Shown: in pieces, positions 23,811 through 32,193 of the stretch
Layout: every line of letters begins with the position of its first letter
Position numbering within the stretch: position 1 is the first letter of the stretch
Assembly: GCA_963621995.1 (NCBI GenBank)
Contig: CAVFFZ010000002.1
Span: 1-64,000 of the forward strand
Origin: UMGS1663 sp963621995
GTDB taxonomy: Bacteria; Bacillota; Clostridia; TANB77; CAG-508
DNA length: 64,000 nucleotides
Reading direction: 5' to 3'
The notes under the pieces: model-generated
Seen by the model: only the letters and a program-made list of their open reading frames with translations
Databases searched by the model: none
What the model was told of the DNA's origin: nothing
Position numbers and translations under genes: made by a program

Positions 23811-26396
23811 ATGGGAAAATCAAAGGCAAAAAAGAAAACAAATCAAGAAGAAATAAATAAAACAAAAAAATATAAAATAAAAGCAAGCAAAAAAAATAAA
23901 AATGATAACAATAATAAAAAAACTAAGAAAAAACATAAAATACTAAAAAAAGTAATCTTAACAATTTTTGCTTTAATTCTTTTATTAATTTTAATAGGGA
24001 CAGGAATAATAGCAGGAGTCTTCTTTAGTGATAAGTTCAAACTAACAGAAGATGACTTAACAATTAAAAATCTTAATGGTAATGTATTAGATAAGGATGG
24101 CAATATTGTTGCAACTCTTTCTGGAACAGAAAACAGAAAAATAGCTTCAATAGAAGATATGCCAGAATATTTACCAAAAGCATTTATAGCTATAGAAGAT
24201 AAAAGATTTTACGAACATAATGGAATAGATATAAAAAGAACTGCATATGCAACAATCATGTACATAATTAATCGTGGAGATTCAGAATCTGGTGGAGGAA
24301 GTACAATTACACAACAATTAATTAAAAACATAAAAAATGATAAAGCAGATTCGGGTTCAAAAGGTATAGAAAGAAAAATAAGAGAAATGGCAAGAGCATA
24401 TAATGTTGAAAAAATACTTTCTAAAGACCAAATATTAGAATTATATCTAAATCAAATACCTATGGGCTCTACTATATATGGTGTAGGAATGGCAGCTGAA
24501 TACTATTTCAACAAGCCAGTTGGAGAACTAGATTTAGCAGAATGTGCATTTTTAGCAGGAATAAACCATGGACCTAGTGCATATAACCCATTTATTGGAT
24601 TAGACAATGCAGAAAAAATCAAAAATAGAACAAAAGAAGTACTTTTCCAAATGAAAGATCAAGGTTATATTAAAGATGAAGAAGAATATAATAAAGCAGT
24701 AGAAGAAGTTGAAAATGGTTTAACATTTGAACAAGGAGCTAATGTTTCAAAAGCTACATATTCTTATCATACAGCAGCAGCTATAAACCAAGTAATAGAG
24801 GACTTAATGGAAGCTAAGGATATAAATGAAGAAACAGCTCAATTTATGGTAGAAAATAATGGATATACTATTTATACAACACAAGATACATCAATTCAAA
24901 ATGTAATGGAAGAAGAATTTTTAAAAGACAAGTATATTAAAAGTGGTAAAGAGAAAAAAGATGATGGAGAATTACTAAATGAACATACACAAGCAGCTAT
25001 GGTTATTATAGACCATACAACAGGTCAAGTAGTAGCAACTGTAGGTGGCCTTGGAGAAGATTCAAATGCAACAGGTATAAATAGAGCATTACGTGGAAAA
25101 CAAACAGGTTCATCAATTAAACCATTAGCATGTGAGGCACCAGCACTAGAAAAAGGAATTATTAATGCAGGTACCGTTTATGACGATTCTGCAACAAACT
25201 TTGGAGGAGGATATACTCCGCATAACTCTGGTGGATTTAATGGATTAATGACAATAAGAACAGCATTAGCACAATCTTCAAACATAGTGCACTTAAAAAT
25301 TATGAAAGAAATTGGACCTGCAAATGCAATAGAATTTTTAGCTAAAATGGGAATTAATATAGATAAAAAACATGAATCTATTACACTTGCATTAGGTACT
25401 GCAGATGTCAGTCCACTTAATATGGCAGCTGCATATGCTTCAATAGCTAACAATGGTGAATATATTGAACCTACTTTCTATACAAAAGTAGAGGATAAAG
25501 ATGGAAATGTAGTATTAGAGAAAAAGCAAGAAACAAGAAGAGTTATGTCAGAAGCAAATGCATATATACTTCAAGATTTATTAAAATCACCAGCACGTTC
25601 TGGTACAGCATCAGTATGTTATATGTCTGATATGGATGTTGGAGCTAAAACAGGTTCTACAGATAACTATGTAGATAGGTGGCTTTGTGGATTTACTCCA
25701 TATTACACAGCTGCAACTTGGTTTGGATTTGATTATTCTGAACTTCCAGTATTTAGTACAAATAATGCAGCAAATATTTGGGCAGCAGTTATGAAAAATA
25801 TTCATAGTAGTTTACCAACAGCTAGATTTAAAAGACCAAGTAATGTTGTATCTGCAACAATTTGTCAAGATTCTGGATGTATTGCAACAGATAGTTGTTC
25901 AAGGACAATGTCAGAAGTGTTTGTAAAAGGTAATTTACCAGGAAAATGTGAAGGACATACAAAATTAAATATATGCCAAGATTCTGGAAAAATTGCTAAT
26001 GAATATTGCAAAAACGTAACAGAAGAAACATATTTAGTAAGACCTCAAAAAGAAAATACAAATTTATGGTCAACAAACGCAGGTAATAAATATGATATTC
26101 CAACAGAAACTTGTGATGTCCATAAAGCTCCTGAACAAGTTGAAATGATAAATGTAGAGGGAAAAACATTAACTGAGGCTAAAAAATTAATCGAAGCCAA
26201 AGGATTAAAAGTTGATATAAAATATAGTGAAGATAAAAAGAAAAAAGAAGATGTTGTATTAACACAAAGTGTTAAAGAAAAAGAGAAGGTTGAAAAAGGA
26301 AAAACTATTACATTAACAATAAATAAATTAAGCAAAACAGAAAACAATATAGAAAATACGACGACAAATAATACTACTACAAATACAACAACCTAA
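23811..26396 (+). CDS. Class A penicillin-binding protein with C-terminal PASTA domain
   Basis: An 861-aa bifunctional peptidoglycan synthase. The first 45 residues are a Lys/Asn-rich cytoplasmic tail, followed by a membrane helix (about 46-68). The glycosyltransferase domain contains EDKRFYEHNG (about 128) and the GGGSTITQQLIKN motif. The transpeptidase domain has SSIK (about 435-438), SSN (about 488) and KTGS (about 611). A PASTA domain begins near 780 and a Thr/Asn-rich tail ends the protein. The open frame begins with a TTG at 23787, but AAGGAGG (23797-23803) fixes the ATG at 23811. Cell elongation or sporulation roles cannot be told apart from sequence. Confidence 0.95.
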   Translation: MGKSKAKKKTNQEEINKTKKYKIKASKKNKNDNNNKKTKKKHKILKKVILTIFALILLLILIGTGIIAGVFFSDKFKLTEDDLTIKNLNGNVLDKDGNIVATLSGTENRKIASIEDMPEYLPKAFIAIEDKRFYEHNGIDIKRTAYATIMYIINRGDSESGGGSTITQQLIKNIKNDKADSGSKGIERKIREMARAYNVEKILSKDQILELYLNQIPMGSTIYGVGMAAEYYFNKPVGELDLAECAFLAGINHGPSAYNPFIGLDNAEKIKNRTKEVLFQMKDQGYIKDEEEYNKAVEEVENGLTFEQGANVSKATYSYHTAAAINQVIEDLMEAKDINEETAQFMVENNGYTIYTTQDTSIQNVMEEEFLKDKYIKSGKEKKDDGELLNEHTQAAMVIIDHTTGQVVATVGGLGEDSNATGINRALRGKQTGSSIKPLACEAPALEKGIINAGTVYDDSATNFGGGYTPHNSGGFNGLMTIRTALAQSSNIVHLKIMKEIGPANAIEFLAKMGINIDKKHESITLALGTADVSPLNMAAAYASIANNGEYIEPTFYTKVEDKDGNVVLEKKQETRRVMSEANAYILQDLLKSPARSGTASVCYMSDMDVGAKTGSTDNYVDRWLCGFTPYYTAATWFGFDYSELPVFSTNNAANIWAAVMKNIHSSLPTARFKRPSNVVSATICQDSGCIATDSCSRTMSEVFVKGNLPGKCEGHTKLNICQDSGKIANEYCKNVTEETYLVRPQKENTNLWSTNAGNKYDIPTETCDVHKAPEQVEMINVEGKTLTEAKKLIEAKGLKVDIKYSEDKKKKEDVVLTQSVKEKEKVEKGKTITLTINKLSKTENNIENTTTNNTTTNTTT

Positions 26397-26414
26397 AAAA
26401 GAAAGGAAAAAATT

Positions 26415-27809
26415 ATGAGATTAAAATTATACAATACTTTAACTAAACAAAAAGAAGAGTTTAAACCATTGAAAGGAAATGAAGTACGTATATATACTTG
26501 TGGGCCAACTGTTTACAGTTTTGCCCACATTGGTAATTTTAGAGCTTATGTATTTATGGATACATTAAGAAGAGTTTTAAAAGAAAATGGATATACATTA
26601 AAACATGTAATGAATATTACAGATGTTGGACACTTAGAGTCAGATGCAGACGAAGGTGAAGACAAAATGGAAAAGGCAGCAAGAAAAGAAAACAAGAATC
26701 CATATGAAATTGCTGCATATTATACAGATATATTTTTCAGAGATATGGGAAGACTACATATAGAAAGACCAGAAATAATAGCAAAAGCAACAGATCATAT
26801 TAGTGATATGTTAGAATTCGTTAAAACTTTAATTAAAAATGGATATGCTTACGAAACATCAAAAGCTATATATTTTGATATTTCTAAATTAGATAAATAC
26901 CCAGTGCTTTCAAATCGTAATTTAGACGATCAAATTGCAGGAGCAAGAGTAGATGTAGACCCAGAAAAAAGAAATCCATATGATTTTGCAGTATGGATAA
27001 AAGCACCAGAAAATCACATTATGAAATGGGAGAGTCCATGGGGACTTTCTTATCCAGGTTGGCATTTGGAGTGCTCTGCAATGGGTAGAAAATATTTAGG
27101 AGATGAATTTGATATTCATACAGGTGGTGTAGACCATATACCTACACACCATGAAAATGAAATAGCACAAAGCAAAGGATGCACAGGGCATGTTCCAGCT
27201 AAAAGATGGATGCATGTTGAATTCTTGCAAGTAAACGGCGGTAAAATGTCAAAAAGTTTAGGAAATACTTATACATTAGACCAGCTACAAGAAAAAGGAA
27301 TAGAACCATTAGCATACAAAATGTTCTGCTATACGGCGCATTATAGAACAAAATTAAACTTTACTTTTGAAAGTGCACTTTCAACACAAAAAGCATTAAA
27401 TAGATTACGTGAAGGATATTTAACGCATTTACAAAATAATGCAAAAATTGATGAAGAGGAAATAAAAGAATATAAACAAAGATTTTTAGATGCAGTAAAT
27501 GATGACTTAAATATGCCACTTGCTATGGGAATTGTATGGGAAGTAGTTAGAAACAATAAAAAATCAAAACAATTTGCAGATCTTTTATTAGAATTTGATA
27601 GAATATTAGGTTTAGATTTAGAAAATTCTAAAAAATATTTAGAAGAGCAAGAAAAATTAGAATTACCAAAAGAAATACTTGAATTAGTAGAACAAAGAAA
27701 AATAGCAAGAGAAAATAAAGATTGGGCAGAATCAGACAGAATTCGTGATTTATTAAAAGAAAAAGGCTACACTGTAAAAGACACTAAGGAAGGGCAAATA
27801 ATAGAATAA
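26415..27809 (+). CDS. cysS: Cysteinyl-tRNA synthetase
   Basis: The 464-aa class I synthetase has a HIGN form of the HIGH motif (GPTVYSFAHIGNFR), KMSKSLGN near residue 275, and zinc ligands in TCGPTVY, HLECSAMG and HHENE. It charges tRNA-Cys. It starts 18 nt after the PBP stop with GAAAGGAAA as ribosome site. No T-box leader is seen in this short gap. Confidence 0.97.
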   Translation: MRLKLYNTLTKQKEEFKPLKGNEVRIYTCGPTVYSFAHIGNFRAYVFMDTLRRVLKENGYTLKHVMNITDVGHLESDADEGEDKMEKAARKENKNPYEIAAYYTDIFFRDMGRLHIERPEIIAKATDHISDMLEFVKTLIKNGYAYETSKAIYFDISKLDKYPVLSNRNLDDQIAGARVDVDPEKRNPYDFAVWIKAPENHIMKWESPWGLSYPGWHLECSAMGRKYLGDEFDIHTGGVDHIPTHHENEIAQSKGCTGHVPAKRWMHVEFLQVNGGKMSKSLGNTYTLDQLQEKGIEPLAYKMFCYTAHYRTKLNFTFESALSTQKALNRLREGYLTHLQNNAKIDEEEIKEYKQRFLDAVNDDLNMPLAMGIVWEVVRNNKKSKQFADLLLEFDRILGLDLENSKKYLEEQEKLELPKEILELVEQRKIARENKDWAESDRIRDLLKEKGYTVKDTKEGQIIE

Positions 27810-27847
27810 ATAAAAATATTTTTATATAAAGAAGTGGAGAGCAAAAG

Positions 27848-28891
27848 ATGAATGAAGAAAAAGAGTTACCATTTTTTAAGAAGATGATAATAAGTATAAA
27901 AAGTTTTGAAAAGTACCCAGAATTAGCTAGCAAAAAATGGAGTATAGTAATTACATATTTAGTAAAATTACTAATTCTATTTACTATAGTAATATCTTTT
28001 TGCTCAGTATATAAAATAAAAGGTGATATAGGACAAGCAATATCATATGTAAAAACAGATTTGCCAAACTTTACATTTCAAAATAACATATTAAAAATGG
28101 ACACAGATAGTCCAATAATATTAGAAAATGATGATAAGATATTTAATTTAATAATTATAGATACTAAGGAACAATTAGAAGAAAATATTAATAATTATAA
28201 ACAAAAAATATTAAACACACAAAATGGAATAATCATTTTAAATGACAAAATAATTATAAAAACCACAGCAACAAAAAATACGATGGTAGAATATTCATAT
28301 TCTACTATAACAGAAAATTACCAAATACAGAGTTTTAACAAACAAGATTTATTAAATTTCTTTACTGGAACAAATCTAATAATGTTGTATATAGGTTTTT
28401 TTATAATCACATTCATATATATGCTAATTGCTTATTTTATTAGTATTTGGCTAGATATATTACTTTTAGCAGTATTTGGCTATATAACAGCATTATTTAT
28501 GAGATTAAGACTTAGATTAAGTGCAATGTACAAAATAGCAATTCATAGCTTAACATTACCAATTTTATTAAATGCAGTAGTTACTTTAATATATACATTT
28601 ACAGGTTTTGAACTTACTTACTTCCAAGTAATGTATGTAGGAATAGCATGTATTTATGTAGTAACAGCAATATTGATGATAAAATCAGATGTGATTAAAA
28701 ACCAACAAGAATTGGCAAAAATAATAGAAGAACAAGTTAAAGTAAAAGAAGAAATGGAAAAGGAAAAACAAGAACAAGAAAGAGAAAAGCAAGAAGAAAA
28801 AAGAAAAAAGAAAGAAGAAAATAAAAAGAAAAAAGAAGACGAAGAAGAGCAAGATGATTTGGAAAGTGGAGCACAAGGTGAAAATGCATAA
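27848..28891 (+). CDS. DUF1189-family membrane protein
   Basis: The 347-aa protein begins with PFFKKMIISIKSFEKYPELA, typical of DUF1189, then has a membrane helix (about 38-58), an extracytoplasmic part (60-170) and four or more hydrophobic segments (about 175-280). It ends with about 60 residues of nearly pure Lys/Glu/Gln that are predicted to be a cytoplasmic helix. Function unknown; Firmicutes members are near cell-envelope genes. It sits 14 nt upstream of ftsH, so the two are cotranscribed. Confidence 0.75.
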   Translation: MNEEKELPFFKKMIISIKSFEKYPELASKKWSIVITYLVKLLILFTIVISFCSVYKIKGDIGQAISYVKTDLPNFTFQNNILKMDTDSPIILENDDKIFNLIIIDTKEQLEENINNYKQKILNTQNGIIILNDKIIIKTTATKNTMVEYSYSTITENYQIQSFNKQDLLNFFTGTNLIMLYIGFFIITFIYMLIAYFISIWLDILLLAVFGYITALFMRLRLRLSAMYKIAIHSLTLPILLNAVVTLIYTFTGFELTYFQVMYVGIACIYVVTAILMIKSDVIKNQQELAKIIEEQVKVKEEMEKEKQEQEREKQEEKRKKKEENKKKKEDEEEQDDLESGAQGENA

Positions 28892-28905
28892 AATGAAAGG
28901 AAAGA

Positions 28906-30711
28906 ATGATGGAAGATAACAGAAAAGATGGAAAAAATGAAAAAAGAAATAAAATCCTAGTTGGTGTATTAGCAGTTATTTTAATAGCTACATTAGCCAT
29001 TTTAAGTTATTTATTATTTTTTAATAAAACTTCTGAAAATGAAGAAAAAGAACTTGCTTATACAGATTTAATTAAAGAAATATCAGATGGTGAAATAGAA
29101 AAAATAGAAATGACAGTCGGAAGTACTTCTTTAAAAGTAAAGAAAAAAAATGTTGAAGAAGAAAAAACTGTTATAGTGCCAAATACACAAGCATTTATAG
29201 AATTAATTCAAGAAAAAGTTGCAGAAGGTAACAATATAGATTTAATACAAAATCCAGAAAATATTTTTCTTACAATTTCAGAAAGACTTTTTGCATTATT
29301 ACCAACTATAATGATTGTTGTTTTATTCATATTAGTATTTAAAATGCAAGGTCTTGGCGATAAGGGGAAAATATATGATGCAGAAACAACAAAGGAAAAA
29401 GTAAAATTTGACGATGTTGCAGGTTTAGATGAAGAAAAACAAGAAATGTTAGAAATTGTTCAATTCCTAAAAGAACCTAAAAAATTCAATGAAATGGGAG
29501 CAAAAGTTCCGAAAGGAGTTTTATTATATGGAAAACCAGGAACAGGTAAAACATTAATAGCAAAAGCAATAGCTGGTGAAGCAAATGTGCCATTTATTTC
29601 AATGAGTGGTTCAGAATTTATAGAAATGTTTGCAGGACTTGGGGCGTCAAGAGTACGTAAATTATTTGAAAAGGCAAGAAAAGTAGCACCATGTATAGTA
29701 TTTATAGATGAAATAGATGCAATAGGTTCTAGAAGATCTAGCGGAAGTGGTGCAGAAACGGAAAACAATCAAACATTAAACCAATTATTAGTAGAAATGG
29801 ATGGTTTTGACACAGAAGAAACTATTATAGTTTTAGCTGCAACAAATAGACCAGAGATGTTAGACACAGCTCTTTTAAGGCCAGGAAGATTTGATAGACA
29901 AATAACAATAAATATACCAGACAAACGAGGAAGAGAAGAAATATTAAAGATTCATAGTGCAAATAAAAAGCTAGCAGAAAATGTTAAACTAGAAACAATA
30001 GCAGAAGATACAGCAGGTCTAACAGGTGCAGAATTAGCTAATATATTAAATGAAGCAGCAATTTTAGCTACAATAAATGAACATAAAGTAATAGAACAAG
30101 AAGATATAGAAGAAGCTTTTAAAAAGGTAACAATAGGACTTCAAAAAGCAAGTAGAGTATATTCAGAAAAAGACAAAAAACTAACTGCATATCATGAAGC
30201 AGGACATGCCATAGTAAGTAGATATTTAGAAACACAAGAACCAGTAAAGGAAATATCAATTATACCAAGAGGTATGGCAGGAGGATATACAATGAATAAA
30301 ACAAACGAAGATAAAAACTACATTTCTAAAACAGAAATGGAAGAAAGACTTATTGTATTAATGGCAGGTCGTGCAGCAGAAAAAATTATAATGAATGATA
30401 TTTCAACAGGGGCAAGCAATGACTTCGAAGTAGCAACTAAAATAGCGAAAGATATGGTTACAGTATATGGAATGAGTGATGTAGTTGGTACAATTTCAAT
30501 AAACCTAGACAAAGATCCATATGAATTACAATTACTTGGTGAAAAATATACAGATGCAATAGGCGCAGAAGTAAAAATACTATTAGATACAGCATATACT
30601 AAAGCACAAAAAATAATACTTGAGCATATGGATAAACTTCATGAAGTAGCACAAACATTATTGAAAAATGAAACAATAACAGAACAAGAATTTGAAGAAA
30701 TATTCAAATAA
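28906..30711 (+). CDS. ftsH: ATP-dependent zinc metalloprotease FtsH
   Basis: The 601-aa membrane AAA+ protease has two membrane helices (about 20-42 and 120-147). It has Walker A GKPGTGKT (about 206), Walker B IVFIDEID (about 262), the second region of homology (RPGRFDRQ) and the zinc site HEAGH (about 426). It degrades membrane and short-lived cytoplasmic proteins. Length is slightly below the usual 610-650. Two adjacent ATGs occur at 28906 and 28909; the first fits GAAAGGAAAG. Confidence 0.97.
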   Translation: MMEDNRKDGKNEKRNKILVGVLAVILIATLAILSYLLFFNKTSENEEKELAYTDLIKEISDGEIEKIEMTVGSTSLKVKKKNVEEEKTVIVPNTQAFIELIQEKVAEGNNIDLIQNPENIFLTISERLFALLPTIMIVVLFILVFKMQGLGDKGKIYDAETTKEKVKFDDVAGLDEEKQEMLEIVQFLKEPKKFNEMGAKVPKGVLLYGKPGTGKTLIAKAIAGEANVPFISMSGSEFIEMFAGLGASRVRKLFEKARKVAPCIVFIDEIDAIGSRRSSGSGAETENNQTLNQLLVEMDGFDTEETIIVLAATNRPEMLDTALLRPGRFDRQITINIPDKRGREEILKIHSANKKLAENVKLETIAEDTAGLTGAELANILNEAAILATINEHKVIEQEDIEEAFKKVTIGLQKASRVYSEKDKKLTAYHEAGHAIVSRYLETQEPVKEISIIPRGMAGGYTMNKTNEDKNYISKTEMEERLIVLMAGRAAEKIIMNDISTGASNDFEVATKIAKDMVTVYGMSDVVGTISINLDKDPYELQLLGEKYTDAIGAEVKILLDTAYTKAQKIILEHMDKLHEVAQTLLKNETITEQEFEEIFK

Positions 30712-30740
30712 AAAACTGAAAGAGTGCAATAGAATAAAAG

Positions 30741-30783
30741 AAAAAGTAGAAGTAACAATTATTTTGCTACTTCTACTTTTTTT
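30741..30783. terminator. Bidirectional terminator between ftsH and the RluA-type gene
   Basis: AAAAAGTAGAAGTA (30741-30754) pairs perfectly with TACTTCTACTTTTT (30768-30781). It overlaps the stop codon of the minus-strand gene. Confidence 0.85.
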
Positions 30784-31618
30784 CTATAATTTTACCATTT
30801 AAATAAGATAAAATACCACTTGAAGAAGAAAAATTAAACTTTAAGCTATAACTTTCAAGTAATTGAGTCTTTTTATTAAATCTTTTATTTATTTCATTTT
30901 TACCATACTTTCCATCTCCAATAATAGGAAAGCCTATGTGAGCAAGATGTGCTCTAATTTGATGAGTTCTACCAGTTTCTAATTTAACATCTAATACAGA
31001 AATATTTTGTTTTTTATTTTCCATAATAACTTCATAAGAAGTAATAATTTTTTGATAACCTTTTTTATGTGCATCTGAAATATAAACTAAAGATTTTTTA
31101 CTATCCTTAAACAAGAAAGCTTCAAGTTTAGCTTTTTTTATTTTAGGTATTCCATAAACAGTAGATCTATAATGTTTTTCAATCTCATGATTTTTAAATT
31201 TATCTAAAAGAATGTTTAAAGATTCTTCATTTTTGGCAAACAAAACAAGACCAGTTGTATTTCTATCAAGTCTATGACAAGGCTTAATGTATGAATATTT
31301 TTTTCCTAAAATAGAAGTAACACTATTCTCTCCAACAATTTCAATGCTTGTAGGTTTATCAATAACTAAAATGTTATCATCTTCATATATAGTATGAAGT
31401 GAAACGTTACTTTCTAAAAGTTCATCACTAATAAAAACTTTAATTTCATCACCTGTATGAAGTGTTATATTTTCGGAAATTCTAATATCATTTACACGAA
31501 AATCTTTTTTCCTTAAAGTTTTATAAAATAGACCTGAACTTAAGCTAGAAAATTTATCAAAAATAAATTTATCTAATTTTTTATTATTATACTTTTCATC
31601 TACAACTAAAATCTTCAT
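30773..31618 (-). CDS. RluA-family pseudouridine synthase
   Basis: The 281-aa protein has an N-terminal S4-like RNA-binding segment (about 12-60) and the catalytic domain with the HRLDRNTTGLVLFAKN motif (catalytic Asp, about residue 120). RTHQIRAHLAHIGFPIIGDG lies near 225. It converts uridine to pseudouridine in rRNA or tRNA. RluD/RluC-type target assignment is not possible from sequence alone. Single gene on the minus strand. Confidence 0.92.
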   Translation of the reverse strand: MKILVVDEKYNNKKLDKFIFDKFSSLSSGLFYKTLRKKDFRVNDIRISENITLHTGDEIKVFISDELLESNVSLHTIYEDDNILVIDKPTSIEIVGENSVTSILGKKYSYIKPCHRLDRNTTGLVLFAKNEESLNILLDKFKNHEIEKHYRSTVYGIPKIKKAKLEAFLFKDSKKSLVYISDAHKKGYQKIITSYEVIMENKKQNISVLDVKLETGRTHQIRAHLAHIGFPIIGDGKYGKNEINKRFNKKTQLLESYSLKFNFSSSSGILSYLNGKIIEKK

Positions 31619-31684
31619 AAAAACTCCATAAAATGCTATATTTTAAATATAAAATATTATATAATACAAAATTTCAAAAATCAA

Positions 31685-31713
31685 TTGCATTTTTTAAATA
31701 CATATGTTACAAT
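31685..31713 (+). promoter_or_regulatory. Promoter of secG
   Basis: TTGCAT (31685-31690), 17-nt spacer, TACAAT (31708-31713), about 48 nt before the secG start. Confidence 0.6.
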
Positions 31714-31760
31714 AAATAACGTTAAAGAAAAAGGAAAAATAAACCAAAGGAGAGATAAAA

Positions 31761-32009
31761 ATGGAAATTTTAAAATACATAGTATTAGGAATATATTTAG
31801 TAATATGTGTTGCATTAATAATAGTTGCTACAATACAAACAAAAGATAGCCAAGGAGCTTCAGGAGCAATTACAGGTTCTTCAACAAATAATTTTTATGA
31901 GAAAAATAAGGGAAGAACAAAAGAAGGAAAAATAAAAAGACTAACAATAATATTAGGTATTTTATTTTTAGTATTTACAATAATACTTGGAATTTTGTAT
32001 GTAATTTAA
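31761..32009 (+). CDS. secG: Preprotein translocase subunit SecG
   Basis: The 82-aa protein has two membrane helices with the family's Gly/Ser-rich connecting loop (GASGAITGSSTNNFYEKNKG). It is part of the SecYEG channel. Followed by its own terminator, then a hairpin element and rnr; secG-rnr is a common Firmicutes neighbourhood. Confidence 0.93.
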   Translation: MEILKYIVLGIYLVICVALIIVATIQTKDSQGASGAITGSSTNNFYEKNKGRTKEGKIKRLTIILGILFLVFTIILGILYVI

Positions 32010-32024
32010 TTTTTTAGAAAAACT

Positions 32025-32056
32025 AAAGTGTAGTAACAAAAATAACTACACTTTTT
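32025..32056 (+). terminator. Terminator of secG
   Basis: AAAGTGTAGT (32025-32034) and ACTACACTTT (32045-32054), followed by Ts. Confidence 0.85.
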
Positions 32057-32072
32057 TGTTAGTTAAAGTTTG

Positions 32073-32179
32073 AAAGGACATTTGGGGACGGGGCACTTTT
32101 GTCCTTTGTAAATAAATTTTTATTATCAGGTTTAAGTTTTATGTAAAGGACAAAAGTGCCCCGTCCCCAAATGTCCTTT
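32073..32179. repeat. Hairpin element family 1, short copy
   Basis: Perfect 35-bp terminal inverted repeats (32073-32107 and 32145-32179; core GGGGACGGGGCACTTTTGTCC) enclose only 37 bp. Each arm can also fold alone through AAAGGACA/TGTCCTTT. The longer copies at 41758 and about 42382 have the same termini with one G/T difference. No coding capacity. It lies just upstream of the rnr ribosome site. Confidence 0.85.
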
Positions 32180-32193
32180 GTGAGGGAGAGGTA

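Noticed and set aside
26397..26414. T-box leader before cysS
   Set aside because: The gap is only 18 nt; there is no room for one.
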